The position numbers were made by a program, and so were the translations under genes. A DNA stretch of 64,000 nt, from contig CAVOXR010000015.1 in the NCBI GenBank assembly GCA_963700475.1, positions 124,001-188,000 of the forward strand. Reading direction: 5' to 3'. Positions 17,194-27,270 of the stretch are shown here, piece by piece. This DNA comes from Prado023 sp963700475 (GTDB lineage Bacteria; Actinomycetota; Actinomycetes; S36-B12; CAIYMF01). The notes beneath the pieces are model-generated. The model searched no databases. It had not been told where the DNA came from and worked only from the letters and a program-made list of their open reading frames with translations. Each line of letters opens with the position of its first letter. Position 1 is the first letter of the stretch.

Positions 17194-18933
17194 ATGACTG
17201 CTGCGGTCATGGAGACCGAGGATCGACAACCCAGTCCCCTGTGGGACGAGGACGAGGGGTTCGAGAAGCTCCTGCGAGGCGTCCAGGCATGGCACCTCTT
17301 CCTCGCCGGTGTCTCCACCTGGGTGCTGGTCAACATCGCGGCCGGGATCTGGTCGCTGGGGTCCCTTCCCCGGACCGGGCTCGGCGTCATCGGCGCCCTC
17401 GGGCTCGGGCTCAACCTGCTCGCGGTCGTCCTCCTCGGGCGCCGCGTCCGGGCGGGTCGCACGCTGTCGTTCGTCGTGAGCCTCTTCGTGGCCCTGGGCG
17501 CGTTCGTGGCGCTGTTCCGCCAGTTGGACATCGCCGAGGGGCTCGACGTCTTCGCCGGCGCGTTCCAGAGGGCCTTCCCGGCCATGGTCCTGGTCGCGGT
17601 TGGGGTGGTCTGGTGGGTGATCGCCCGCCGCATCCACAAGCGTCTGCTTCCTCCCGGGACCTTGGTCACCGACGACACGGCGAACGCGGGAGCCGTGCGC
17701 GCGGTCCAGTGGTTGATGTGGGCCGGGCTGGCGATCGTGGCCGTGGGCACCGTGTGGTGGCTGTTCCTGATGCGGGCGCAGCGGTCGCTGCTCTTCTTCG
17801 GCGATGCCATCCGGACTGATCCCGTGCTGTTCGTCGCGGCGCTGATCGTCTTCCTGCTGGCCGCGTGGGCGCTGCGGACGATCATCTCCGAGCGCTCCGC
17901 GCGCTTCTTCCAGGTCGAGAACGCCCAGGCCGAGGCCCTGACCGGGTGGCTGTACCTCTCGCCGAACCTGCTGGGATTCCTGGCCTTCTTCGCCGGGCCA
18001 CTCGTGTTCTCGATGGTCATCTCGTTCTACGACTGGGACGGGGTCAGCCAGGCGGTCTACGTCGGGCTCGACAACTACATCGAGACCCTCTCCCTGACCG
18101 TGGCGTCGTCGGCGGCGAGCCTGCCACCGGGCTACTCCGAGGTCTTCACCCTGCCGTTCAGCGACCTCGTGGTGGGCGGGACCGATCCGCTGTTCTGGAA
18201 GTCGCTGACCAACATCTTCCTGTTCATGCTCGTGGCGATCCCGGCGGCCGTGCTGTCGGCCCTCTTCCTGGCTGTCATGATCAATGCCGGCTACCGGGGC
18301 ACCAAGGCCTTCCGGACGGTCTTCTTCGTCCCCGCCGTCGCGGGCGTCATCGGCGTGACCCTCATCTGGAAGCAGATGTTCAACGCCGCGGTCGGGTTCA
18401 TCAACTGGGGCATCGCCACCGGCGGCCAGGTGGTCAACGTCGTGCTACCGGGTGACCCGTTCGCCGATCGGGTTGAGATCGGATGGCTCTCGGACCCGAA
18501 CATCGCCCTGCTGGCCGTGTGCATCGTGTTCGTCTGGTCCCAGTTCGGGTTCAACACCGTCCTGTTCACGGCCGGCCTGCAGGGCATCGGTCGCGACCTC
18601 TACGAGGCGGCCGAGCTCGACGGCTGCAACGCGTGGCAGCAGTTCCGCCACGTCACGGTCCCGCAGCTCAAGGAGACCACGTTCTTCGTGACGGTGACGA
18701 CCGTGATCCTGGCCCTGCAGCTGTTCGACATCGTCTACGCGCTCAACCAGCCGAACCCGGTCGGGTTCCCGGACAACGCCACCCTGACGCCGGTCGTCTA
18801 CATCTACCAGCTCGGGTTCCAGCAGGACTCCTTCGGGCAGGCCAGCGCCGTGGCCTGGGTGCTCTTCGTGATCATCTTCATCTTCACCCTCGCCCAATTC
18901 CGAGCTCAGCGTGCCGATGCGGAGGTGAAGTGA
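17194..18933 (+). CDS. Sugar ABC transporter permease with extra N-terminal membrane domain
   Basis: This is a MalF-type channel subunit of the alpha-galactoside importer. It has 579 residues, while most relatives have about 300. Residues 1 to about 245 form an added region with roughly six hydrophobic helices. The usual domain begins near GWLYLSPNLLGF and includes EAAELDGCNAWQQF, the coupling loop that touches the ATPase. The ATG follows AGGAGG. No ATPase gene lies in this operon, so a shared MsmK/MalK-type ATPase must serve it, as is common in actinobacteria. The stop overlaps the next start by one base (TGATG). Confidence 0.9.
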   Translation: MTAAVMETEDRQPSPLWDEDEGFEKLLRGVQAWHLFLAGVSTWVLVNIAAGIWSLGSLPRTGLGVIGALGLGLNLLAVVLLGRRVRAGRTLSFVVSLFVALGAFVALFRQLDIAEGLDVFAGAFQRAFPAMVLVAVGVVWWVIARRIHKRLLPPGTLVTDDTANAGAVRAVQWLMWAGLAIVAVGTVWWLFLMRAQRSLLFFGDAIRTDPVLFVAALIVFLLAAWALRTIISERSARFFQVENAQAEALTGWLYLSPNLLGFLAFFAGPLVFSMVISFYDWDGVSQAVYVGLDNYIETLSLTVASSAASLPPGYSEVFTLPFSDLVVGGTDPLFWKSLTNIFLFMLVAIPAAVLSALFLAVMINAGYRGTKAFRTVFFVPAVAGVIGVTLIWKQMFNAAVGFINWGIATGGQVVNVVLPGDPFADRVEIGWLSDPNIALLAVCIVFVWSQFGFNTVLFTAGLQGIGRDLYEAAELDGCNAWQQFRHVTVPQLKETTFFVTVTTVILALQLFDIVYALNQPNPVGFPDNATLTPVVYIYQLGFQQDSFGQASAVAWVLFVIIFIFTLAQFRAQRADAEVK

Positions 18934-20147
18934 TGGCCAGGTCAGGTCGTCCGGTCCGGGGGTGGCGCGGCCAGTTCGCCCGCATCTTCGTCTATGCCAG
19001 TCTCACCATCGCGGGGCTGGTCGTCCTCATCCCGTTCCTCTTCGCCCTGTCCGGGTCGATGAAGACCTCTGAGGACGTCTTCACCTACCCGCCCAGGATC
19101 CTTCCGCACGTTCCCGTGACCGCGACGGTCGACGGCAAGGAGCTGCCGGTCTTCACCGTGCCCCTCGTCGGGGGCGGGACGGCGGAGCTCGCGCGGCTGA
19201 AGAACGGCACGAGCCTCCGCGAGTTCCGCAAGGTCGACGATCCCGAGTTCATCCTGGTGAGCCCGAAGGATGCCCTCGACCCGACCGGGACCACGGTCAT
19301 GGTGGACGGTGAGGAGAAGGACGTCTACGTCATCACCGTCGATGGCCAACAGGTCGAGGTCTACGACAACCGTTCCCGGATCGGCGGCACGTACATCGAC
19401 CCCGCGAACCCCAACGCCCCACCGGTGTTCGCCGTCCCGGCGGACGTGGTCCCGGCCGAGCAGATCGACTTCCAGACGGGCAACTACACGAAGGTCCTGA
19501 ACCTCAACGGGTTCTCCCGGGCGCTGACGAACACAGTGCTGGTCACCATCCTGGTGGTCGCCGGACAGGTGCTGACCAGCATCCTCGGTGGGTACGCATT
19601 CGCCCGGCTGAGGTTCCGAGGACGGGAGAAGCTGTTCCTGTTCTACCTGGGCTCGATCATGATCCCGTTCGTCGTCCTGATCATCCCGCTCTACCGGCTG
19701 ATGGTCGAGATCGGGTGGGTCAACGACCTTGTGTCGCTGGTGATCCCGTTCGCGTTCACGGCGTACGGCACGTTCCTGATGCGCCAGTTCTTCGTGACGA
19801 TACCCAAGGAGCTCGAGGAGGCGGCCATCCTCGACGGCGCCTCTCGGTGGACGATCCTCTGGAAGGTGTTCGTGCCCCTGTCGATCCCGGCCATCGCCAC
19901 GCTGACGACGTTCTCGTTCCTCTATGCCTGGAACTCCTTCGTCTGGCCGTTGATCGTCATCGACTCGGGCAACCAGGAGAACAGCGTCCTTGCGCTCACC
20001 CTGGCAACTCTGGGTGGCCGCGCAGCCGACGCACCGAACCTCGTGCTCGCCGGTGTCATGATCGCGATGATCCCGCCGGTCACGGTGTTCCTCCTGGCCC
20101 AGCGCTACTTCGTGGAGAACGTCGCCAGCAGCGGGATCAAGGGCTGA
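18933..20147 (+). CDS. Sugar ABC transporter permease with long extracytoplasmic insert
   Basis: This is the MalG-type partner subunit of the importer, with 404 residues instead of about 280. After the first helix (ASLTIAGLVVLIPFLFALSG) and the conserved KTSEDVF there is an insert of about 150 polar residues, before the second helix near residue 190. The insert is rich in beta-strand-like segments such as VMVDGEEKDVYVITVDGQ. The coupling loop EEAAILDGASRWTIL is intact. The insert lies outside the membrane and could contact the binding protein. Both permeases of this pair are enlarged, which suggests they evolved together. Confidence 0.9.
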   Translation: MARSGRPVRGWRGQFARIFVYASLTIAGLVVLIPFLFALSGSMKTSEDVFTYPPRILPHVPVTATVDGKELPVFTVPLVGGGTAELARLKNGTSLREFRKVDDPEFILVSPKDALDPTGTTVMVDGEEKDVYVITVDGQQVEVYDNRSRIGGTYIDPANPNAPPVFAVPADVVPAEQIDFQTGNYTKVLNLNGFSRALTNTVLVTILVVAGQVLTSILGGYAFARLRFRGREKLFLFYLGSIMIPFVVLIIPLYRLMVEIGWVNDLVSLVIPFAFTAYGTFLMRQFFVTIPKELEEAAILDGASRWTILWKVFVPLSIPAIATLTTFSFLYAWNSFVWPLIVIDSGNQENSVLALTLATLGGRAADAPNLVLAGVMIAMIPPVTVFLLAQRYFVENVASSGIKG

Positions 20148-20181
20148 GCACCGTGCTCGTGGGTGGCCCCGAGGGTGGGCG

Positions 20182-22462
20182 ATGACCGGTACGGCACGCG
20201 TGGTGCACCTGCGCCGCGGCGGGACGAGTGTCGTGCTGCGCTGCGACTCCGATCAGTTGCCCTGCATCCTGCACTGGGGCCCTGACCTGGGGGAGTTGTC
20301 GCCCTCGGAGCTGGACCAGGTCCTGGTCGCCCTCGCGATGCCCTACCTCGACAGTCCGCTGTCCGCGTTGGACGTCGTCGCGGTGCTCCCACAGCACTCG
20401 TCGGGATGGTTGGGCAGGCCGGGTCTGCTGGGCAGCGGGAGCGGGCGCGCGTGGTCGGTGGCATTCGACGAGGTGACCCACGCGGTCCATGAGGCCGGCG
20501 GTCCGGGCTGGTCCGATGGGCCCGAGGGGGCGGTGCGACTGCTGTCTGTCGGCTCTGATCGAGCCTGTGCCCTTGAGGTGCGCGTCGAGTTGGAGCTGCT
20601 GGCCAGTGGCCTTGTCCGGGTGCGCGCCACGGTGCGCAACCTCGGCTCCGAGCCCTACGAGGTGCGCCAGCTGGAGCCGGCACTCCCGGTCCCGGCGGAC
20701 GCCGGCGAGCTGCTGGACATGACGGGCCGGCACAGTCGCGAGCGCACCCCGCAGCGGCGGCCGTTCGACCAGGGGCACTGGGTGCGCGAGTCCTGGGGCG
20801 GGCGGCCGGGGCATGACTCGGCGACCCTGCTGTGCGCGGGGCAGCCCGGGTTCGGGTTCCGCGAGGGTCGGGTGTGGGGCGTCCACCTCGCGTACAGCGG
20901 CAACCAGGTGGTCTCCGCCGAGCACTCGCCGACCGGCTGGCGGCTGCTGCGCGGCGGGGAGCTGCTCCTGCCCGGCGAGATCCGGCTGGATCCCGGGGCG
21001 GAGTACTCCTCGCCCTGGCTGCTCGGCTCCTGGGGCGAGGGCCTCGACGACCTTTCCGGCCGGTTCCACCAGGCCCTGCGCGCCCGCCCGACGCACCCGT
21101 CGCGGCCCACGGCCGGTCCTGCTCAACGTGTGGGAGGCCGTCTACTTCGCCCACGATCCGGACAAGCTGGTCGCCCTGGCCGAGAGCGCCGCGGAGGTGG
21201 GCATCGAGCGCTTCGTGCTCGACGACGGGTGGTTCCTGGGCCGGCGCCACGACTGGGCCGGCCTGGGGGACTGGTACGTCGACGAGGCCGTCTGGCCAGG
21301 TGGCCTGCACCGGCTGGTCGACCGGGTGCACGCGCTGGGGATGGAGTTCGGCCTCTGGTTCGAGCCGGAGATGGTCAACCTCGACTCCAACCTCGCCCGC
21401 GAGCACCCCGACTGGCTGCTGCGGACCGAGCACGGCCCCGGACCGGCCTCGCGCCACCAGCACGTCCTCGACCTCGCGAACCCGGACGCCTACGCCCACA
21501 TCCTCGAGCGGATGTCGAGCCTGGTCGACGAGTACGGGATCGCCTACATCAAGTGGGACCACAACCGCCCGCTCGTGGACGCCGGGCACGGCCCGCAGGG
21601 CACACCCGGGGTCCACGCCCAGACGGAGGCCGCGTACCAGCTGATGGCCGCGCTCAAGGTGCGGCACCCGGGGCTGGAGATCGAGTCCTGCGCCGCCGGC
21701 GGGGCCCGGCTGGACCTGGGCATCATGGAGCACGCCGACCGGGTGTGGGTCTCGGACTGCATCGACGCCCACGAGCGCCAGCGCATGGTGCGCTGGACCG
21801 GCCTGACCCTGCCCCCCGAGCTGATGGGGACCCACGTGGGGTCCGGCGCGGATCACACCACGCAGCGCGTCCACGACCTGTCGTTCCGGGCCGGGACAGC
21901 GCTGTGGGGCCACATGGGCGTGGAGTGGGACCTGACCGCGGCCCCGCCGGCCCAGCGGGCGGCTCTGGCCCAGTGGATCGCGCTGCACAAGCGGCTGCGC
22001 CCCCTGCTGCACACCGGGCGGGTCGTGCACGCGGACCTGGCCAACCCCGCTCTCCTGCTCGACGGCGTCGTCGCGCAGGACGGGTCCGAGGCGCTCTACA
22101 AGCTGGTCGCCGTGGAGCACACACTCACCTGGCCTCCGGGTCGGGTCACCCTGCCCGGGCTGGATCCCAACCGGACCTACCGGGTGGCTGCGCTGACCCC
22201 CGGGAACGCCGACCAGGTGCTGGGATCCCCGCCCGAAGGGGCAGCGGCGCGGCTGCCGGGTCCCCTCCAGCTGGAACCGCGCGACCACCGTCCGGGCTGG
22301 GTGCGCGCGGATCTCACCCTGCCGGGCAGGGTCCTGGCGGAGGTCGGGATCCAGTCGCCCCTGCTGGGCGTCGACCAACTCGTGCTGATCCATGTGGCGC
22401 AGGTCCAGGCCGACGGAGCTGATGGACAAGCGCGGGCCGTACCGGACGTGGAGGAGGGGTGA
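20182..22462 (+). CDS. Alpha-galactosidase, GH36 (one frame break)
   Basis: This is an intracellular glycosidase that splits terminal alpha-galactose from melibiose- or raffinose-type sugars. The gene encodes about 760 residues: an N-terminal beta-sandwich, then a TIM barrel with LDDGWFLGRR, the nucleophile in IKWDHNRP (near 21557) and the acid/base in SDCIDAHER (near 21752-21775; the usual form is SDNTDAxER). Reading breaks at about 21107-21110, where one surplus base turns RPVLLNVWEA out of frame. Both halves are otherwise fully conserved, so a sequence error is likelier than loss of function. No signal peptide is seen. It is followed directly by galactokinase. Confidence 0.9.
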
Positions 22463-23658
22463 TGAGCGGACCGAGTCCTGCCTGGACCGACGCTGAGGGG
22501 GCCGACCGGGCCACTGCGCTGTTCCGATCCGCCTTCGCGGCGGACCCGGACGGGGTGTGGGCGTCGCCGGGCCGGGTGAACCTCATCGGGGAGCACGTCG
22601 ACTACAACGGCGGGCTGTGCCTGCCGATGGCCCTGCCGCACCGTACGTTCGCCGCCGTCCGCAGAAGGGACGACCACGTCGTGCGCCTGGTGTCCTCCCT
22701 GTCGCCGGAGGAGGTCTGGACCGGGACCCTGGCCGGGATCGCCCCCGGGCTGGTCTCCTCCTGGGTGGCCTACGCCGGAGGCCCCGCGTGGTCGCTGGCC
22801 CAGGACGGCCACACCCTCGGCGGGTTCGACGCCGCAATCGACTCCTGCGTCCCGCTCGGGGCCGGGCTCTCGTCCTCGGCCGCGATCGAGTGTGCTGTCG
22901 TCCTGGCCCTCGATGAGCTGTTCGACCTGGGACTCGCCGCCACCGGCGACTCCGGTCGGGCGCAGCTGGCAGCTACCTGCGTCCGGGCCGAGAACGAGGT
23001 CGCTGGCGCTCCCACGGGAGGCATGGACCAGGCCGCGTCCCTGCGCGCCACTGCCGGGCATGCCCTGCTGCTGGACACCCTCGACAACAGCGTCGCGCAG
23101 GTGCCCTTCCACCTGGCCGAGGCGGGCCTCGAGCTGCTCGTCATCGACACCCGGGCCGAGCACGCGCTCGTCGACGGCCAGTACGCCGCCCGGCGCGCCG
23201 CCTGCCATGCCGCAGCGTCACGGCTCGGGGTCGGCACCCTGCGCGACGTCACCGACCTCGACGCGGCCCTGGCCGCGCTGCCGGACACGATCGAGCAGAT
23301 GCGCGTGAGGCACGTCGTCACCGAGATCGCCCGCGTCGAGCAGTTCGTCGACCTCGTCCGCGACGATCGGGTCCGCGAGGTCGGCCCGCTGATGGACGCA
23401 TCCCACGAGTCCCTGCGAGTCGACTACGAGGTGAGCTGCGACGAGCTCGACGTCGCGGTCGAGGCATCCCGGGCAGCGGGTGCCCTCGGTGCGCGCATGA
23501 CCGGCGGGGGCTTCGGTGGGTCTGCCATCGCCCTGGTCGACGCTGACGCCGCGAGCTCTGTCTCCGAGGCGGTGGTCGAGGCCTTCCGCGCGAGGGGCTG
23601 GCGCGAGCCGGGATTCCTCATTGCGGTCGCTGGACCTGCTGGCGGGCGGGTGCAGTGA
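22462..23658 (+). CDS. galK: Galactokinase
   Basis: Galactokinase phosphorylates galactose at C1 with ATP, the first step of the Leloir pathway. The 398-residue GHMP kinase has the galactokinase signature PGRVNLIGEHVDYNGG (36-51), the ATP loop LGAGLSSSAA (about 131-140), GGMDQAAS with the catalytic Asp, and the C-terminal MTGGGFGGSAIAL. The ATG at 22462 overlaps the alpha-galactosidase stop by one base and has GAGGAGGGG upstream; the preceding GTG is less likely. Together with the upstream genes it forms an uptake, hydrolysis and phosphorylation path. galT and galE are not in the window. Confidence 0.93.
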   Translation: MSGPSPAWTDAEGADRATALFRSAFAADPDGVWASPGRVNLIGEHVDYNGGLCLPMALPHRTFAAVRRRDDHVVRLVSSLSPEEVWTGTLAGIAPGLVSSWVAYAGGPAWSLAQDGHTLGGFDAAIDSCVPLGAGLSSSAAIECAVVLALDELFDLGLAATGDSGRAQLAATCVRAENEVAGAPTGGMDQAASLRATAGHALLLDTLDNSVAQVPFHLAEAGLELLVIDTRAEHALVDGQYAARRAACHAAASRLGVGTLRDVTDLDAALAALPDTIEQMRVRHVVTEIARVEQFVDLVRDDRVREVGPLMDASHESLRVDYEVSCDELDVAVEASRAAGALGARMTGGGFGGSAIALVDADAASSVSEAVVEAFRARGWREPGFLIAVAGPAGGRVQ

Positions 23659-23689
23659 TGCAGCGTCGCGCCGTGCTCGAACGACCACC

Positions 23690-23709
23690 CCGGTCCCGAT
23701 CAGGACCGG
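23690..23709 (+). terminator. Possible hairpin terminator after galK
   Basis: CCGGTCC (23690-23696) pairs with GGACCGG (23703-23709) around CGATCA, 32 bases after the galK stop. The stem is perfect but short and has no U-tract, so it may only be an mRNA-stabilising hairpin. Confidence 0.35.
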
Positions 23710-23799
23710 TGACCGGGGAGTACCCGTACCCCGACCTTCCCCAGGCCGTCTGTGCCATGCTCCCCGAGCTCGACTGAAGCGATCAAGAACAGGAACCCC

Positions 23800-25341
23800 A
23801 TGGACCCGAAGCACTTCTCCCTGTACGGCAACACCATCACGCCGGACCAGGACCGCAAGGCCCTCGCGTGGCAGAAGATGTTCGTCGACAAGTTCGCCTA
23901 CGACCCGAACGAGACGTACGAGCTGAGCGTCCATGACAACCCGCAGCTCGGCGACGCGCTCGGGATCCGTGACCTCCGGCGCGACACCGAGGGTGACCCG
24001 ATCGACGCCGAGAACGGCATCGTGATCTCGACGATCCGGATGGGGTACGGGCACTACCGGATCGCGATGGCGGGCGCATCGGCTGCCCGGGCGATGGGCC
24101 GTACCCCCTACTGGTTGGACCTGCTGGCCATCCCCGGTATCACGCAGGACGCGATCAACTGGTGGAACACCAACTACAGCAAGTACTCCCGGGTGTCCCA
24201 GCGCAACGAGCTGTTCGACAAGTACGTGTGGGAGTCGGTCACCTCCGGGGACAAGACGCTTCCCGGGCTGAACTGGCTGCTGAACAACCAGGCGATGGGG
24301 TGGCCGTGGCGGTTCCTCAAGGCCAACGCGCGCGACTACCGCAAGAGCGAGCTGTTCGCCAACCTCCACCACGCGTTGCCGCAGGACATGCCGATCCTCA
24401 CGGCGCACATGTGGAACTGCATGGGGGCCGTCGCCGGGGGCATGACCAATGTCGTCGACATGATGTTCGACAACTGGCCGATGGCCTTCCAGCTGACCGA
24501 GGGCGCCACCCACGCCGTGCAGTCTCCGTCGGGCTACTACGGGTTCCGGATCATGAACCAGTTCGACGAGGACGACAAGATCCTCAACCCCACGCCGGCC
24601 GACGCGATCAAGTACGTCGGTCATCACGTGGATCACGAGCTGGTCGAGAACGTCGAGGTGGACTGCGCCGCGCGCCTGGCACGCATGCGCAACGGGGAGC
24701 CGCGTCGGTTCATCCTCACGATGGGTGGCGCCGGTGCCCAACGGGAGCTGTTCAAGGCGATCATCGACCACTGCCGCCCGATGATCGAGCGGGATGAGCT
24801 GACCCTGTTCGTCAACCTCGGTGACCACGCCGACAACTGGGACTGGCTCAAGGGCGAGCTCGGCCCGGCGGCAGCATCGGTGACGATGCACCGCACGTGG
24901 GACGACGCGAAGGGCTTCGCCGATGAGATCCGAGACGGTGAGGCGCACGGCCTGCACGTGTTCATCTTCGACAACACGTTCCATGGCGTGTACACGACCA
25001 ACTACCTCATGCGGGTCAGCGACGTGCTGATCACCAAGCCGTCGGAGCTGGCGTTCTACCCGATCCCCAAGATCTTCAACGCCCGCGTGGGCGCCCATGA
25101 GGCCTGGGGCGCGATCCGCAGCGCCGAGCTCGGCGACGGCACGATCGAGACCCGGACGATCCCCAGGACCCTGCAGGCGATCGACCTCATCACCCAGGAG
25201 GACGACCTGCTGGAGATGTTCTGCGACTGCATCGTGAAGAACAAGCACATGGGCATCTATGACGGCGCCTACAAGTGCGTGGCGCTGGCGACCGGCACGA
25301 CCTGGGAACGCAGGCTGGACGGCACCGTCGACCGCGGCTGA
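23800..25341 (+). CDS. Uncharacterised GT-B-like glycosyltransferase family protein
   Basis: This is a 513-residue protein that I cannot assign to a known enzyme. It looks like two Rossmann-type halves. The N-terminal half has IVISTIRMGYGHYRIA (about 74-89), as in MGDG-synthase/MurG-like GT-B proteins. The C-terminal half has FILTMGGAGAQRE (about 303-315) and LITKPSELAFYP (about 409-420), placed like the donor-sugar loop of that fold. No membrane segment or signal is seen. The ATG has AGGAA upstream. It lies after galK but 142 bases downstream, so it may use the product of galactose activation or be independent. A glycosyltransferase role is inference only. Confidence 0.7.
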   Translation: MDPKHFSLYGNTITPDQDRKALAWQKMFVDKFAYDPNETYELSVHDNPQLGDALGIRDLRRDTEGDPIDAENGIVISTIRMGYGHYRIAMAGASAARAMGRTPYWLDLLAIPGITQDAINWWNTNYSKYSRVSQRNELFDKYVWESVTSGDKTLPGLNWLLNNQAMGWPWRFLKANARDYRKSELFANLHHALPQDMPILTAHMWNCMGAVAGGMTNVVDMMFDNWPMAFQLTEGATHAVQSPSGYYGFRIMNQFDEDDKILNPTPADAIKYVGHHVDHELVENVEVDCAARLARMRNGEPRRFILTMGGAGAQRELFKAIIDHCRPMIERDELTLFVNLGDHADNWDWLKGELGPAAASVTMHRTWDDAKGFADEIRDGEAHGLHVFIFDNTFHGVYTTNYLMRVSDVLITKPSELAFYPIPKIFNARVGAHEAWGAIRSAELGDGTIETRTIPRTLQAIDLITQEDDLLEMFCDCIVKNKHMGIYDGAYKCVALATGTTWERRLDGTVDRG

Positions 25342-25362
25342 GCGAGGGCTGGCGACCGTCGA

Positions 25363-25403
25363 GGTCCTCCGGCCCGTTCAGCGGGACGGCCCGAACGAGG
25401 ACC
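25363..25403. terminator. Possible bidirectional terminator
   Basis: GGTCCTC (25363-25369) pairs with GAGGACC (25397-25403), enclosing a smaller CCCG/CGGG hairpin. It lies in the short gap between the converging GT-B-like gene and glpD. Confidence 0.4.
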
Positions 25404-25410
25404 GTCCGGC

Positions 25411-27147
25411 TCAGGGGGCCGTCAGGACCCGCAGGGGCGCCACGTCGGGGGTGCGCAGGCGCACCTTCTCCGCGGTGGAGTCGTCCGGCTCCAGCTCGGC
25501 GGCCTCCTCCGCCAGGGCCCGCTCGGTGTAGCTCTCGATCTCCGCGGTCATGCGCTGCTCGTCCCAGCCCAGCATCTCGCCGACGAGGGCGGCGATCTCG
25601 GGCAGCGCGGCCAGGCCGCGGTCGCGCATCTCGTAGTTCAGACGGGTCCGGTGCAGCATGACGTCCTCGAGGTGCAGCACGCCCTCATGCGTGGCGGCGT
25701 ACACGATCTCCGCGCGCAGGTAGGCCGGCGCGTGCTCCAGCGGACGGGCCAGGTCCGGGCGGGCCGCGATCTCGTCCACCAGGTCGCCGAGCAGCGACCC
25801 GTAGCGGTGCAGGAGGTGGTCGACCATCTGGCCGCTCCACCCGTAGGTGCGCGCCACCACGGTCGCCCTGCGCCCGAGGGCCTCGAGGCCGACCGCGCCG
25901 ACGAGCGGGATGCGCTCAGTGATCGAGGGGAGGTCCTGGGCCCTGTCCCCGAGCGCGAACTCCACGGCGTCCTTGGCCATCACCCGGTACGTCGTGAGCT
26001 TGCCTCCGGCGATGACGGTCAGGCCCGGGACAGGCGAGGCCGTCGTGTGCTCGCGGGAGATCTTGGCCGACGAGGTGCCCGCCTTCGTCCCCGGCTGCAG
26101 CAGCGGCCGCAGACCGGCCCAGGTCCCGATGATGTCGTCGCGGGTCAGTGGGCGGGCCAGGACGGTGTTGGCGTGCTTGAGGACGTACTCGATGTCGGCC
26201 GAGGTTGCCACGGGATGCTGCAGCTCCTGGGTCCAGGGCGTGTCCGTGGTGCCGATCAGCCAGTACCGCGACCACGGGATGAAGAACAGGACCGACTTCT
26301 CGGTCTGCAGGATCAGGCCGACATCTCCGCGGATTCGGTCGCGGGGGACGACGATGTGGATCCCCTTGGAGGCCAGCACCCGCAGACCGCCGCGCTCGCC
26401 GGACAGGGCCTCGGTCTCCTCGGTCCAGACGCCTGTCGAGTTGATCACGGCACGGGCTCGGATCCGCAGTTCGCGGCCGGTCTCGAGGTCGACGACGACC
26501 GCGCCATCGACCGCCCCGGAGGAATCCTTGGTGAAGTCCACGAGCTGCGTGCGCGAGGCGGCGAGTGCTCCGTAGGCCGCTGCCGTGCGCACCAGGGTGA
26601 GGACCAGGCGGGCGTCGTCGACCGACGCATCCCAGTACTGCAGGGCGCCGACGGCCGCATCGTGGCGCAGGTCGGGGAACTTGCGCAGCATCCCCTTGCG
26701 CGACAGGTGTCGGTGGAAGGGCAGGGCCCGACGCCGCCCGGAGGCTGTGGCCAGGGTGTCGTAGAGGGCGACGCCCGCCCCCACGTAGGCGCGCTCCCAC
26801 ACCCGGTGCTCCAGGGGGTAGAGGAATGCCACTGGCTTGACCAGGTGGGGTGCGAGTTGGTTGATCAGCAGGTCGCGCTCTGTGAGGGCCTCGTGGACGA
26901 GGTGGAAGTCGAGCATCTGCAGGTAGCGCAGGCCCCCGTGGACGAGTTTCGTGGAGCGGCTCGACGTCCCGCTCGCCCAGTCCTGGGCCTCCACGATGCC
27001 GACGCGCAGTCCACGGGTGGCGGCCTCCAGTGCGACGCCGGCTCCGGTCACGCCGCCCCCGATGACGAGGATGTCGAGTCCGTCGTCGTCGCTCATCTTT
27101 GCCAGGGCCTCGGCGCGGGACGCGGGGGTCATGATGGACGTCAACAT
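25411..27147 (-). CDS. glpD: Aerobic glycerol-3-phosphate dehydrogenase
   Basis: GlpD oxidises sn-glycerol 3-phosphate to dihydroxyacetone phosphate with FAD and feeds electrons to quinone at the membrane. The 578-residue protein has the FAD-binding motif LVIGGGVTGAG (27-37), the family signature STKLVHGGLRYLQ soon after, and the C-terminal DAO_C domain. The ATG at 27147 is preceded by GAGGAGCC at a good distance; the longer frame adds only unrelated residues. No glpK or glpF is adjacent. The AraC gene lies 124 bases upstream on the same strand and could control it. Confidence 0.94.
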   Translation of the reverse strand: MLTSIMTPASRAEALAKMSDDDGLDILVIGGGVTGAGVALEAATRGLRVGIVEAQDWASGTSSRSTKLVHGGLRYLQMLDFHLVHEALTERDLLINQLAPHLVKPVAFLYPLEHRVWERAYVGAGVALYDTLATASGRRRALPFHRHLSRKGMLRKFPDLRHDAAVGALQYWDASVDDARLVLTLVRTAAAYGALAASRTQLVDFTKDSSGAVDGAVVVDLETGRELRIRARAVINSTGVWTEETEALSGERGGLRVLASKGIHIVVPRDRIRGDVGLILQTEKSVLFFIPWSRYWLIGTTDTPWTQELQHPVATSADIEYVLKHANTVLARPLTRDDIIGTWAGLRPLLQPGTKAGTSSAKISREHTTASPVPGLTVIAGGKLTTYRVMAKDAVEFALGDRAQDLPSITERIPLVGAVGLEALGRRATVVARTYGWSGQMVDHLLHRYGSLLGDLVDEIAARPDLARPLEHAPAYLRAEIVYAATHEGVLHLEDVMLHRTRLNYEMRDRGLAALPEIAALVGEMLGWDEQRMTAEIESYTERALAEEAAELEPDDSTAEKVRLRTPDVAPLRVLTAP

Positions 27148-27270
27148 GGGTGGCTCCTCGGCTCGGCCTATGACCCCATCATCGACCGCGGCTGCGCACA
27201 TGTGCCAGAACGGTGCACGAACGTGCAGGAGCGGCGCTGGGGCATGGTCGAACGTGTTCGGGGTCTGTCC

